Of a stretch of 64,000 nt of DNA, positions 46,901 to 56,055 are shown in pieces. Positions within the stretch are counted from its first letter, which is position 1, and each line of letters begins with the position of its first letter. The DNA is taken from contig CAYTBT010000003.1 in the NCBI GenBank assembly GCA_964436125.1, positions 62,001 through 126,000 on the forward strand, read 5' to 3'. The position numbers and the translations under genes are program-made. This DNA comes from CAYRFF01 sp964436125 (GTDB lineage: Bacteria; Bacteroidota; Bacteroidia; Chitinophagales; Saprospiraceae). A model generated the notes under the pieces. That model made no database searches. It was not told where the DNA came from and saw nothing but the letters and a program-made list of their open reading frames with translations.

Positions 46901-47125
46901 TTTATTTTTGGCCTTATGCCTCTTGCTCTTGCATCCGGCGTAGGTGCTGTAGGAAATAGATCAATAGGAACTAGTGCAGTAGGTGGCATGTTTATCGGAA
47001 CAATTACCGCTGTATTTGTCATTCCGATGCTCTATATATTCTTCCAGTGGTTACAGGAAAAAATATCGGGGCCACCTAAACCGCCGATACAAGTTGAAGG
47101 CACTATAAAAACTGAAGAAAATTAA
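43970..47125 (+). CDS. RND multidrug efflux permease (AcrB/MexB-like, HAE1 family)
   Basis: A 1051-residue inner-membrane pump. The ATG at 43970, preceded by GAAGGAAAAAG, is used; an upstream in-frame ATG at 43907 lies inside the adaptor gene. The start MLKTFIERPVLSTVISIIIV and the block LPVSQYPDIAPPTIQV are typical of HAE1 pumps. TM4 carries the proton-relay Asp pair in GIVVDDAIVVVEAV. Large porter loops follow each first helix, with the second repeat starting near residue 540 (GFVPKEDRGIVFV). It exports amphipathic compounds using the proton gradient; the substrate is not predictable. It lies between adaptor and outer-membrane channel genes. Confidence 0.96.
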   Translation: MLKTFIERPVLSTVISIIIVILGILGLLSLPVSQYPDIAPPTIQVSTVYPGANAETVMKSVIIPIEEQINGVEGMTYMTSTATNSGRASISVYFEQSYDPDMAAVFVQNRVALATPKLPQEVKQIGVTTKKRQSGALMYVDFYSTNPDFGDQFIANYLNINVVPEMQRVNGVGDVRVFSSRTYAMRIWLKPDKLAAYGLVPTDVAAAINEQSQEAAAGTLGENHGESFTYTIIYSGRLETTEQYKNIILKALGNGKYLRLKDVADIELGVQNYGVTSTTKGHPSISMAVYQTKGSNAREIINNIKLRLDDVKENLPDGIEIFIPYDSNKFLNASIDKVIRTLIEAFILVFIVVFIFLQDLRSTLIPAIAVPVSIIGTFFFLNVLGYSLNLLTLFALLLAIGIVVDDAIVVVEAVHAKLDEGAKHIRRATNTAMNEIATAIISITLVMAAVFLPVTFLSGPTGVFFEQFGITLMIAILISALNALTLSPALCAVFLKPKSEEEKEKGFLKRFHEGFNRGFKATVNKYAAALHFLYKHKWITPVVIILAGIGIWWSASNISSGFVPKEDRGIVFVNVELPAGASLDRTYQVNQLIREKVTPIPGVQDVSLVAGFSMLNGQGSNHGLGFVMLEDWQYRKDASKSLEAITGRLYGAVSSIPGATILFFAPPSVPGYGASGGFSVSLLDKAGGTFDELSEQSKTFIRKLTERPEIQYAQTGFNTDYPQYQLDINVPLAKEAGVSINSIFRVLQGYIGGIYTGDFSRFGKQYRIYLQALPEDRAEVSDLDNMYVRTNTGEMAPITQFVTLTRTYGPQSVTRFNMYNSTSVTGAPAEGYTTGDAIAAIEEVIEEMPPNFDVGYSGLTREEVKASGQTFLIFLLVVVFVYFLLAAQYESYLLPFSILLSVPFGIFGAYYITMLRGLDANIYFEISLIMLIGLLAKNAILIVEFAIQRRRNGETIFQSAIDGAKARLRPILMTSFAFIFGLMPLALASGVGAVGNRSIGTSAVGGMFIGTITAVFVIPMLYIFFQWLQEKISGPPKPPIQVEGTIKTEEN

Positions 47126-47128
47126 GCT

Positions 47129-48562
47129 ATGCGTAGTATTTTTAGATATTTATGGATTCCGGTAGTATTATTTCTCTTGCATTCCTGCTCGGTAACACAA
47201 GAATACCAGTCGCCGGAGTTAATCCAGCAAGATTATTTCCGTACAGATAGCCTCGCAAAAGATAGCTTATCCGGAGATAGCTTAACGATAGCTGATATTT
47301 CCTGGACGGAAATGTTCACTGATTCATTACTTCAGGAATATATCAATAAAGCATTGGTAAATAATATTGATATCCGTGTAGCAATGGAACAGATTAAAGC
47401 AGCTGAAGCCTATCTCAGGCAGAGTAAATATGCTTATCACCCTTCAGTATCTGCAGGACTTAACTATACTGGAAGCATTCTTTCAAAAAATGGCTCTCAG
47501 GGATCAATAGTCCAGGCTACAGGAAATCGATTTTTTGATAATTTTGACCTTTCGGCAAATCTCTCCTGGGAAGCAGACATCTGGGGGAAGATAAGAAGCC
47601 AGGTTGAAGCAACTGAGGCTTCATATCTGCAGTCTGTCGCAGCACATAAGGCCATAAAAACCAATCTTATCGCTGCTATCGCTACCACATACTACCAGCT
47701 TCTCGCGATTGATGAGCAGATAGAGGTAACTCAGAGAACAATAGAAACCAGGAAACGAAGTCTTGAAACTACCGAGGCTTTAAAAGAAGCTGGCGTAGGT
47801 TTTATTACCTCCGTAGCGGTAGAACAGACGAGAGCTCAATATCTTGCTGCCCAGTCAATAATTATTGATTTGCGGAAGCAAGAACGCCTTCTTGAAAATA
47901 CTCTATGCCTCCTTATGGGAGATCCGCCTAATGCTATTCAACGTACTGATCTCGATGCGCAGAACATCACTACGGATTTAAAAATAGGTGTACCTGTTCA
48001 ATTATTGCGCAATAGGCCGGATGTCATGGCAGCTGAGCAAAATTATCGATATGCATTTGAGATGAGGAATGTTGCTTATACGCATTTCTACCCGTCCTTG
48101 ACAATCGGTGCTAGTGCAGGTTTACAATCTCTACAATTATCTAACTGGCTCAGCTTGAACTCGCTATTTGCCAATGTTCTCGGTGGCCTAACCGCACCTT
48201 TATTTAACCGTTATATGCTCAAGACACAATATGCTGTTGCGCGGATTCAACAAGAACAGGCTAGATTGCATTTCAAAGGAACTCTTCTACGAGCTAGCAA
48301 AGAGGTCTCTGATGCTTTATACGCATATAGTTCTGCAAGCGATAAATTGATTTTAAAAAGACAGGAACATCTTTTGCTTGAGCAAGCTATTGAAGATTCT
48401 CAAGCGCTTCTGGAAAGTGGATTTAACAACTTCAGTTACCTCGAAGTATTGCGCGCACAACAGAGTGCATTGGGGGCGAGTCTCGATGTTATTAATGCAA
48501 GGCTTGCACAATTGCGCAGTATTGTGTCACTTTATGAAGCACTAGGCGGAGGTTGGAAATAA
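47129..48562 (+). CDS. RND efflux outer-membrane channel lipoprotein (NodT/OprM family)
   Basis: A 477-residue TolC-like channel with a lipoprotein signal (LLHSC, Cys20). The two repeats of the outer membrane efflux family are present: VNNIDIRVAMEQIKAAEAYL with ANLSWEADIWGKIRSQVEA, and LLRNRPDVMAAEQNYRYAF with GGLTAPLFNRYMLK. It forms the trimeric exit duct for the adaptor and pump encoded 3 bp upstream, completing a three-gene operon. Confidence 0.94.
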   Translation: MRSIFRYLWIPVVLFLLHSCSVTQEYQSPELIQQDYFRTDSLAKDSLSGDSLTIADISWTEMFTDSLLQEYINKALVNNIDIRVAMEQIKAAEAYLRQSKYAYHPSVSAGLNYTGSILSKNGSQGSIVQATGNRFFDNFDLSANLSWEADIWGKIRSQVEATEASYLQSVAAHKAIKTNLIAAIATTYYQLLAIDEQIEVTQRTIETRKRSLETTEALKEAGVGFITSVAVEQTRAQYLAAQSIIIDLRKQERLLENTLCLLMGDPPNAIQRTDLDAQNITTDLKIGVPVQLLRNRPDVMAAEQNYRYAFEMRNVAYTHFYPSLTIGASAGLQSLQLSNWLSLNSLFANVLGGLTAPLFNRYMLKTQYAVARIQQEQARLHFKGTLLRASKEVSDALYAYSSASDKLILKRQEHLLLEQAIEDSQALLESGFNNFSYLEVLRAQQSALGASLDVINARLAQLRSIVSLYEALGGGWK

Positions 48563-49352
48563 ATAGTCCTGTGAAACGCGGTATATTTTAATATTTTCAT
48601 GGTCTTATTTGTGGAAACACAGTGTATCTATGTCTGTAAATATAATTGCTTCACTCTCCTTTTGCTTCTAGGAGAAATCCTATCTCGGAATTTATGCATC
48701 AGGGCAATACGTAGAAAGCCTGGCTATGATCTATGCTCCACACTTTAGGTGAAGACCTTTTGTGTCTAATAGTTTTCACAAAATATTTAAGCAAAATTAC
48801 TTTTGTAAGAATAATACCCAAATCATGCAATAGAAATTGAAGATAAGCACAAAAGCCTGTGAATACAAGCACTTGCTCGAATTTGGTTCTCACCGTAGTC
48901 TTACTACGATTCCGAGCCAAATTCTTGCGCGAGCCCTTGTCTTCTGTGGCTTTTGCACTTCCTTTTGCATTTCTATTGCATGGTTTGGGTAATAAGCTCC
49001 ACAGGAGAACGGAGCAAATGTTGTCCGATATGCTTCTTTGACTAAGCTGATTTATAGGAAATAATGTGCATCCATTTTAACTATAAATTCTCGATAATAT
49101 TTCGATGATTGACATTTAAAACGATTACCGGCAAAAATTCTGCCTATCTGTTATGCACCATATAAAGGCACCCAACGGACAAAATATATAGACTCTCCTA
49201 TGCACCGGATATAACAGAAAGATCTTGAAAATCAACTGAAAAGCTCATTGGTATTCTCCGGTGCAGAGAGCATAGATTCTCTCGGTAGGCATACCTACTT
49301 ATAGAAGTGCCCGGAAGGAGTGCATTCAATCGGAAAGGATTATTCATTTAAT
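48563..49352. other. Gene-free region between the efflux operon and rimP
   Basis: 790 bp with no supported gene. Its main feature is the large imperfect inverted repeat at 48805-48997, described separately. Short frames on both strands in this stretch are produced by the two arms of that repeat and share residues such as FLLHDLG/FLLHGLG. Confidence 0.6.
48805..48997. repeat. Large imperfect inverted repeat (about 190-nt hairpin)
   Basis: Two arms of about 95 nt mirror each other around 48901. The centre is a perfect CGTAGT-CTT-ACTACG hairpin. Outer matches include ACCCAAATCATGCAATAGAAAT (left arm, written here as one 22-nt block minus its last two bases: ACCCAAATCATGCAATAGAA) against ACCCAAACCATGCAATAGAA (right arm, complement), and ACAAAAGCC against GCAAAAGCC. 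Overall arm identity is roughly 70-75% by eye. No transposase is nearby, and no target-site duplication was established. Confidence 0.8.
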
Positions 49353-49384
49353 CTTGCTAAACCAAAGAAAAATTCATACCTTTG
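49353..49384 (+). promoter_or_regulatory. Promoter of the rimP-nusA-infB operon
   Basis: CTTG (49353-49356), 20 bp, then TACCTTTG (49377-49384) match the Bacteroidota -33/-7 pattern. Transcription would start near 49391, so the in-frame ATG at 49354 cannot be the rimP start. Confidence 0.7.
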
Positions 49385-49401
49385 CGCTGTTGAAACGGCA
49401 T

Positions 49402-49430
49402 AGGGGGAACCATACGTTCCCTCTTTTTGT
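49402..49430 (+). terminator. Terminator-like hairpin in the rimP leader (possible attenuator)
   Basis: AGGGGGAAC pairs with GTTCCCTCT (9 bp, one G-T) around a 5-nt loop and is followed directly by TTTTG. It starts about 11 nt after the predicted transcription start and ends 23 nt before the rimP GTG, so it would stop most transcripts unless bypassed. Confidence 0.75.
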
Positions 49431-49452
49431 TAGAATTACTTATTCAAGGAAC

Positions 49453-49932
49453 GTGAAGGAGGAGAAAATACGGGAGATACTGACAGAAATATTCACAAGA
49501 GAAGAGTACGATGACTACTTTTTAGTTGACCTGAAAGCTCCGGACCAAAGTCATAAGATTCAAGTATTTCTGGACGGAGATGAAGGGATAAACTCTTCGA
49601 TATGTAAAGCAATCTCACGAGAACTAGAAAAAATACTAGACGAAGCAAACTGGGTTCCTGAAAAATATATACTGGAAGTTTCCTCTCCCGGCGTAAAAAG
49701 GCCGCTTATAAAATTGAGGCAATTTCCTCAACATATCGGCAGGGATTTTAAAATAAGCTTAAAATCCGGTGCCAAGGTGCATGGAGAGTTAATGGCTGTG
49801 GAAGGTGATTCAATCGTAGTACTTGAAAAGAAGAAAAAGAAGCAAGGAAAGAGCCGCAAAGAAATAATTGAAGAAAGGACAATCGACTTTGATACAATCA
49901 AAGAAGCATTAGTAAAAATAACATTTAAGTAA
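49453..49932 (+). CDS. rimP: Ribosome maturation factor RimP
   Basis: A 159-residue RimP from the GTG at 49453 (AAGGA lies just upstream). An ATG at 49354 in the same frame overlaps the promoter and was rejected. The N-terminal domain (about 1-75) includes VDLKAPDQSHKIQVFLDGDEGI, and the family signature YILEVSSPGVKRPL is intact. The C-terminal SH3-like domain has HIGRDFKISLKSGAKVHGEL. RimP assists 30S subunit assembly. The stop lies 6 bp before nusA. Confidence 0.93.
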   Translation: MKEEKIREILTEIFTREEYDDYFLVDLKAPDQSHKIQVFLDGDEGINSSICKAISRELEKILDEANWVPEKYILEVSSPGVKRPLIKLRQFPQHIGRDFKISLKSGAKVHGELMAVEGDSIVVLEKKKKKQGKSRKEIIEERTIDFDTIKEALVKITFK

Positions 49933-49938
49933 GAATTC

Positions 49939-51216
49939 ATGAGTCTCGTAGATACATTTGCAGAATTTAAGACAGGCAAGAATATAGATAGGCCTACGAT
50001 GGTCCGTATCCTAGAGGATGTTTTTAATACTCTTTTAAGGAAAAAGTATGGATCAGAAGACAATTTTAATGTTATTGTCAACACAGATGAAGGTGACCTG
50101 GAGCTATGGCGAGTACGAGAAATCGTAGCTGATGGGGAAGTAACCGATGACCAGAGTCAGATTTCACTCAGTGAAGCGCTGAAGATAGAAGACGATTATG
50201 AAGTAGGTGAAGAATGTTATGAGCTTCTCACCTTGGAGTCATTTGGAAGGCGTGCTATTCTTGCGGCTCGCCAGACCCTACTTTCCCGGATAATGGATCT
50301 GGAAAAGGATGAGAAAATCAAGAAATACGATCAGCGTGTAGGAGATATGATATTCGGTGAAGTTGCACAGATAATCAAAAGTGATCTCATCATACTTGAT
50401 GATGCCACAGGACATGAGCTTCTCCTTCCTAGAAAAGAGATGATCCGCGGAGACTTTTATCGAAAAGGCGACATGGTAAAAGCTGTCATTAAGGAAGTCG
50501 CAATGATAAATAACAACCCTGTTGTTGTCCTCAGCAGGACAGATACCAGGTTCCTGAAGAATCTGCTCGCACAGGAAGTACCGGAGATTGAGGATGGCTT
50601 AATCACTATACGCAAGATTGAAAGAATTCCAGGCGACAGGGCCAAGGTAGCTGTGGAATCATACGATGATCGTATTGATCCCGTAGGAGCTTGTGTAGGG
50701 ATGAAAGGCTCTCGTATTCACGGTATTGTGCGAGAATTAAAGAATGAAAATATCGATATCATCAATTATACGGAGAATATCCAGTTATTTATTCAACGAT
50801 CACTTACTCCTGCTAAGATAACAAGCATGGAAATCGATCTTGAAAAGAAAAAAGCGCTGGTCTATCTCCAGCCCGATCAAGTTTCCCTTGCTATAGGAAA
50901 AGGTGGATCCAATATCCGGCTGGCAAGTGCAATTACGGGCTACGATATCGACGTAAAACGCGAACTTATCGAGATTGAAATCGAAGATGTCGATCTCGAT
51001 GAATTCAGAGATGAAATTGATGACTGGATTATCGATGAGTTTAAACGTATCGGTTGTGATACGGCCAAGTCTGTTCTGGAACATCCAGTCGATGAACTTG
51101 TAAGAAGAACAGACCTTGAAGAAGAAACAGTGATGGCTGTTATTATCCTCCTCGAAGAAGAATTTGAGGAAGAGGATGACTTTGGCAATGCTGTTGCCCA
51201 AAAGGAAGAAGAATAA
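49939..51216 (+). CDS. nusA: Transcription termination/antitermination factor NusA
   Basis: A 425-residue NusA: the N-terminal RNA-polymerase-binding domain (about 1-130), an S1 domain (about 135-200; GDMIFGEVAQIIKSDLIILD), and two KH domains (about 230-345) with the marks DPVGACVGMKGSRIHGIVREL and LAIGKGGSNIRLAS. The C-terminus ends in a short acidic tail (EEEFEEEDDFGNA), without the two acidic repeats of the longer enterobacterial protein. It modulates pausing, termination and antitermination, and is known in other bacteria to affect expression of its own operon. Confidence 0.96.
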   Translation: MSLVDTFAEFKTGKNIDRPTMVRILEDVFNTLLRKKYGSEDNFNVIVNTDEGDLELWRVREIVADGEVTDDQSQISLSEALKIEDDYEVGEECYELLTLESFGRRAILAARQTLLSRIMDLEKDEKIKKYDQRVGDMIFGEVAQIIKSDLIILDDATGHELLLPRKEMIRGDFYRKGDMVKAVIKEVAMINNNPVVVLSRTDTRFLKNLLAQEVPEIEDGLITIRKIERIPGDRAKVAVESYDDRIDPVGACVGMKGSRIHGIVRELKNENIDIINYTENIQLFIQRSLTPAKITSMEIDLEKKKALVYLQPDQVSLAIGKGGSNIRLASAITGYDIDVKRELIEIEIEDVDLDEFRDEIDDWIIDEFKRIGCDTAKSVLEHPVDELVRRTDLEEETVMAVIILLEEEFEEEDDFGNAVAQKEEE

Positions 51217-51315
51217 GCAATATCGTATATTTTTTCCCTCTTGATCCATTTATTGGCTCAAAGTTTTTATTCTAGCGATATTACAATTACATTGAGTAAA
51301 AAGTAAGAACACTGC

Positions 51316-54240
51316 ATGGCGAGAAGACTTGTAAAAATAGCGAAAGAACTTAATGTCGGCACCAAAACGATTGTCGAGCACCTACACGATAGTGGCTTCG
51401 AGATTAAAGATCGTCCGACCGCTAAGATTACAGATGAAATGTACCAAGAACTCCTCCGTGAGTTTGAGGATGCTATTTCCGTGAAACGCCGTGCTGATGA
51501 AATTGATATCGGTGCTGCGCGTAACAAAAAAACTCAGGAGAAAAAATCCAATAAAGAATCCAGAAATAAATCTTCCAAAGATGCTTCAAGCTCTATGCCC
51601 AAGGATAAAAGTAAGCCTAAGGATGTAGAAAGTACCGAGAAAAGCTCTGATAATAAAGAGGATTCAAGCACAAAACAAGCTAAGGAAGATAAACTGCCGC
51701 CCAAGAAAGAGGAAGACCTCGCCAAGGAAAAAACTGATACTTCTTCAACCCAAGAACCGAGTGAAGAAAAGTCTACTGAAGAACAGAAGTCTTCTGTCAC
51801 TGATAAAAACAAGGAAAAAGCTTCTGACACAGAAGATAAGAAAGAGAGACGAGGGCTGAAAGTCGTGGGCAAAATCGATCTGGAAAAGAAGAAGGAAAAG
51901 AAGGGCAAGAAGAAAGAATCAGATACTCAAGAAGCTAAACAATCGGAGGAGAAAACCTCTCCTACCGAGGAATCGTCTAGCACAACAGAACCTGAAAAAC
52001 CTAAGGAAGAAGAACGTAAAACTGAGAAACAAGTAGAGGCTGAAAGCAAGAAAGAAAAACCTGCAGCCGAGAAAGAAGAAAAGAAAGAAAGTGCTGAAGA
52101 CGATACGATTAAACGCGTAAGTAAGCCCAAGCTTAAAGGGCTGAAAATCATGGGCAAGATTGATAAAGATAAATTAAAATCACGGCTCAAGAAGAAGAAA
52201 TCTTCCAAGGATAAAAAGAAACGAAAGAGAAAGAGGAAAACAATCAGGACCAAGAAAAAAGTCCACAGAAAAAAAGGACGTCGTCGTGGTCAGGAACAAC
52301 AAGAAGTTACTCAGAAAGAAATTGAAGAAAAAATACGCGCTACCAAGGCAAGGATTGCCGGAACGAGTAATAAAAAGAGTAAACGCAAATCGAGAAAACA
52401 GCGCAAGAAAGAAGAGCTTAAAGAAAAACAACTAAGACAAGAGCAAGAACAGATTCAGGAAACCAAGGTACTGGAAGTTACTGAATTTGTATCCGTATCG
52501 GAACTTGCCAGCCTTATGGATGTGCAACCGACCGATGTCATCATGAAATGCATGGATTTAGGTACAATCGTATCTATCAATCAGCGGCTTGATGCAGAAA
52601 TTATTGAATTGGTTGCCTCAGAATATGATTATGATGTAGAGTTCATCTCAGCAGAAGAACAGACAGAAGAAGATAATTGGGTAGATGATCCGGAAGATCT
52701 TGAACCTCGTGCTCCTATAATTACAGTCATGGGGCACGTTGACCACGGTAAAACCTCCCTCCTTGACTTTATCCGTGAGGCAAGTGTTGCTACCGGTGAA
52801 GCAGGTGGCATCACGCAGCATATCGGAGCTTACGAGGTCGCTGTAGGTAACGACAATGAATTTAAAACAATCACCTTCCTCGATACACCGGGACACGAGG
52901 CCTTTACGGCGATGCGTGCTAGAGGAGCCAAGATTACCGATGTCGTTGTTATTATTATCGCTGCCGATGACCAGATAATGCCGCAGACCAAGGAAGCTAT
53001 CTCCCACGCAGAGGCTGCCGGTGTCCCAATCGTTTTTGCCATTAATAAAATCGATAAGGCCAATGCTGATCCCGATAGAATTATCAATGAGCTTGCGCAA
53101 ATGAACTACCTCGTTGAAGAATGGGGAGGTAAATATCAATCACAACGCATCTCAGCCAAGACCGGAGAAGGCATTGATGAACTCCTGGAAAAAATTACCC
53201 TCGAAGCTGAAATGCTGGAACTAGAAGCCAATCCCAATCGACCGGCCATAGGTGCGGTCCTCGAGGCTTCACTCGATAAAGGACGCGGTTACGTAGCCAA
53301 ATTGCTCGTGCAAGAAGGAACTTTGAGAATCGGCGATCCTATTGTTGCCGGTCAACATGCAGGAAAAGTAAAAGCAATGTTCAATGAAGTGGGACAACGC
53401 GTTGAAGAAGTTGGTCCTTCACAACCTACCTTAATTCTCGGCCTATCCGGGGCACCACAAGCCGGTGAGAAGTTTAAGGTTATGGAAAGTGAACAAGCTG
53501 CGCGTAGCCTTGCCAATTCACGTGAACAGATCATCAGAGAACAGACCAATCGCGCTACCAAACGTATTTCCCTCGATGAAATCGGCAGAAGGCTTGCGCT
53601 CGGTGACTTTAAAGAACTTAACCTCATTGTTAAAGGTGATGTCGATGGAACCGTCGAGGCCCTCTCCGATTCACTGATTAAACAATCTGTAGAAAATATT
53701 CAAGTCAATGTCATCCATAAAGGCGTAGGACAGATTATTGAATCAGATGTCCTCCTCGCCTCCGCTTCAGATGCGATTATTATCGGATTCCAGGTAAGAC
53801 CTTCACTAGGCGCGAGAAAACTCGCAGAAAAAGAAGGTATTCAGATTAAAACTTACTCTGTAATCTATGAAGCTATCGAAGAAGTGAGAGCCGCAATGGA
53901 AGGTATGCTTGAACCCAAGGAAGAAGAGAAAATAGTCGGAGAAGTGAAAGTGCGTGAAGTCTATAAAATCTCCAAGGTCGGTACCGTCGCAGGTTGCTAT
54001 GTCCAGGAAGGTTATGTTTCTAGAAATACCTTTATAAGAGTTATCCGTGAAGGAATCGTCATCTATCCCAAGAAAGAAGGGGTAATCGGTGAAATACGAT
54101 CTCTGAAACGCTTTAAAGATGACGTTAAAAAGGTTACTAGCGGCATGGAGTGCGGTATATCCGTAGAAAATTATAATGACTTGAAAGTAGATGACATCAT
54201 TGAAGCATACGAAATTATTGAGGTGGAACAAACCCTGTAA
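51316..54240 (+). CDS. infB: Translation initiation factor IF-2
   Basis: A 974-residue IF-2. Residues 1-55 form the conserved N-terminal DNA-binding-like fold ([21 protein letters not shown]). Residues about 70-375 are an unusually long Lys/Glu/Ser-rich, probably disordered linker, with two copies of a LKxxGKIDxxK motif ([15 protein letters not shown] and [15 protein letters not shown]). The G domain has GHVDHGKT (473-480), DTPGHEAF and [10 protein letters not shown], followed by domains II-IV. It positions fMet-tRNA on the 30S subunit. The gene lies 99 bp after nusA, completing the rimP-nusA-infB operon. Confidence 0.97.
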   Translation: MARRLVKIAKELNVGTKTIVEHLHDSGFEIKDRPTAKITDEMYQELLREFEDAISVKRRADEIDIGAARNKKTQEKKSNKESRNKSSKDASSSMPKDKSKPKDVESTEKSSDNKEDSSTKQAKEDKLPPKKEEDLAKEKTDTSSTQEPSEEKSTEEQKSSVTDKNKEKASDTEDKKERRGLKVVGKIDLEKKKEKKGKKKESDTQEAKQSEEKTSPTEESSSTTEPEKPKEEERKTEKQVEAESKKEKPAAEKEEKKESAEDDTIKRVSKPKLKGLKIMGKIDKDKLKSRLKKKKSSKDKKKRKRKRKTIRTKKKVHRKKGRRRGQEQQEVTQKEIEEKIRATKARIAGTSNKKSKRKSRKQRKKEELKEKQLRQEQEQIQETKVLEVTEFVSVSELASLMDVQPTDVIMKCMDLGTIVSINQRLDAEIIELVASEYDYDVEFISAEEQTEEDNWVDDPEDLEPRAPIITVMGHVDHGKTSLLDFIREASVATGEAGGITQHIGAYEVAVGNDNEFKTITFLDTPGHEAFTAMRARGAKITDVVVIIIAADDQIMPQTKEAISHAEAAGVPIVFAINKIDKANADPDRIINELAQMNYLVEEWGGKYQSQRISAKTGEGIDELLEKITLEAEMLELEANPNRPAIGAVLEASLDKGRGYVAKLLVQEGTLRIGDPIVAGQHAGKVKAMFNEVGQRVEEVGPSQPTLILGLSGAPQAGEKFKVMESEQAARSLANSREQIIREQTNRATKRISLDEIGRRLALGDFKELNLIVKGDVDGTVEALSDSLIKQSVENIQVNVIHKGVGQIIESDVLLASASDAIIIGFQVRPSLGARKLAEKEGIQIKTYSVIYEAIEEVRAAMEGMLEPKEEEKIVGEVKVREVYKISKVGTVAGCYVQEGYVSRNTFIRVIREGIVIYPKKEGVIGEIRSLKRFKDDVKKVTSGMECGISVENYNDLKVDDIIEAYEIIEVEQTL

Positions 54241-54310
54241 TTTCCTTCTTTAAGTCATTCTTTCCACCTTTTTCATCGGCTTACCGCCTTGCTCTATAAG
54301 TGCCTATTCT

Positions 54311-55069
54311 ATGACTTTGACTGAGTTGAAGAGTTTTCTCGATAAACAACTTGACAGATATTATACCGCAGAGTTTATACAGAATGATCCGATATCTATC
54401 CCTCATAAATTCTCTCTTAAGCAAGATATTGAAATCATCGGCTTCTGGATAGCTATGCTTTCCTGGGGAAGGAGAAAAACGATCTTGAATAAAGGTAATG
54501 AGCTTATTGAAATTATGCATGGCGCACCTTATGAATTCGTGCTCCATCATACGGAAGCTGATCTCAAACGATTAAACCAGTTTAAACATCGTACTTTTCA
54601 GCCTATTGATGCACTCTACTTTCTCTCATTTCTCAAGTTTCATTATACGAGACACAAGAGCATGGAATCAGCATTTGGTCCCGGAGAAAACCACAGCATA
54701 CACAACAGACTCATCCATTTCCATGAATATTTCTTTAGCCTCGAGCACGCTCCTCAACGCACAAGAAAACACGTCTCTAGCCCCGCTAGAAAATCAAGCT
54801 GTAAACGTTTAAATATGTTTCTACGGTGGATGGTAAGGCAAGATGAAACAAATGTTGATTTCGGTTTATGGCATACCTTCAATATGAAAGATCTCCTGAT
54901 TCCTCTCGATGTACACGTAGGTCGCGTAGCAAGGAAACTCAACCTGTTACAGAGAAAGCAATCTGACTGGAAAGCTGTAGAAGAATTAACAGAAAACCTT
55001 CGCAAGCTCGACAAAAATGATCCGGTAAAATACGATTATGCCCTATTCAGTCTGGGTGTAAACCATTAA
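54311..55069 (+). CDS. TIGR02757 (DUF2400) family protein
   Basis: A 252-residue cytoplasmic protein matching the TIGR02757 pattern: DIEIIGFWIAMLSWGRRKTILNKGNEL, KRLNMFLRWMVRQDE, VDFGLWHTFNMKDLLIPLDVHVGRVARKLNLL, and KYDYALFSLGV at the end (each block is noted by its first residues). The C-terminal part recalls helix-hairpin-helix DNA glycosylases, but no activity is established. It follows infB after 70 bp and may be transcribed with it. Confidence 0.9.
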   Translation: MTLTELKSFLDKQLDRYYTAEFIQNDPISIPHKFSLKQDIEIIGFWIAMLSWGRRKTILNKGNELIEIMHGAPYEFVLHHTEADLKRLNQFKHRTFQPIDALYFLSFLKFHYTRHKSMESAFGPGENHSIHNRLIHFHEYFFSLEHAPQRTRKHVSSPARKSSCKRLNMFLRWMVRQDETNVDFGLWHTFNMKDLLIPLDVHVGRVARKLNLLQRKQSDWKAVEELTENLRKLDKNDPVKYDYALFSLGVNH

Positions 55070-55087
55070 GCAATTAACCTTAGTAAG

Positions 55088-56011
55088 CGGCAATCAGTAA
55101 AAGGCAAACAGTAAATGGCGAATTTGCGAATGCGCGAATGCGCGAATTTGCGATTCAATTTTGAGCAAATACACAAAATTATTGACAAGCCCAACCTTTC
55201 AACTCTTCAACCTTTCAACTCTTCAACTTTACGACTTCACAAATTTGCAACCTACAACATTGAACGAGAAAAGCGCAGCTCTTATCAAGTACCTCAATCA
55301 GCTAATGGCCAACAGCCAATGGCTAAGAGCTCGCCGTAGGCGCAGCCGGTAATCGGTAACAGGTAATCGGCTCATTGCTCATTGCTCATTGGAATACAAC
55401 TATCTTCTCCATCAAAATTGAAACACTTAAACCATTTTTCAACCCAACCTCAAATCAGCCAATGGCTAATGGCTAATAGCTAATAGCTAAATTGCGATTC
55501 TGCACCTCTGTCTTCAAGATGTTCCTTATCGATTATGATAGACGAACGGCCGTCCATCTCTATGAAGCCTACGAGGAATCAGGGTTCAGGCGTCAGGCGA
55601 GAACAGAACGTTAATTTTCAACTCTTCAACCTCTCAACTCTTCAACTTCACAACTCTTCAACCTTTAAACTCTTCAACCTTTAAACTCTTCAACTCTTCA
55701 ACTTTCAACAAAATAAGAATCATCTTTCTCAATTACTTCAATCAGCCAATGGCCAAGAGCCAATGGCCAAGAGCTCCTTTACGACTTTGCGACTTCACAG
55801 TAAGTGCACAAAACAAAATCAATTTACATAATCAGCGAATCGCTGCCCTACTTACGACTTACGCCTAGCTACTCCGACGAAGCCGGCACCAGTTACCAGT
55901 CTCAAGTAACCAGTCACAAGATTAGACTTACGACTCACGACTCTTTTACTTACGCCTGCGGCGAAGCCGCTTCGAGTCACGAGTTACGAGTCACCAGTCA
56001 CCAGATTTTAA
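55088..56011. repeat. Repeat island A: modular short-word repeats
   Basis: About 920 bp of non-coding DNA built from recurring words: GCGAAT/GCGCGAATTTGCG (55118-55153); TTCAACTC/TTCAACCT arrays (55197-55230 and 55617-55707); ACGACTTCACAA; CAGCCAATGGC with GCTAATAGCTAATAGC (55300-55330, 55475-55490, 55744-55772); ATTGCTC x3 (55373-55390); ACTTACGACTTACGCC (55851-55866); GC-rich hairpins such as GCCGTAGGC (55333), CCGACGAAGCCGG (55874) and GCGGCGAAGCCGC (55958); and CACCAGTTACCAGT-type words after each hairpin. Words occur in a similar order to island B at 59.7 kb. Short frames across it are artefacts of the repeats. Confidence 0.8.
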
Positions 56012-56055
56012 ACTTTCCCCGCTGAATATTCTTCTATACTTAGAATTTTTATGTT

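Noticed and set aside
48699..49041. Two opposed frames (73 and 60 codons) sharing FLLHDLG/FLLHGLG
   Set aside because: They are the two arms of the large inverted repeat at 48805-48997, so the similarity follows from the palindrome, not from two genes.
55115..56025. Three short plus-strand frames in the gap between the TIGR02757 gene and gpmI
   Set aside because: They translate TTCAAC and related repeat words and have no start signals; treated as part of repeat island A.
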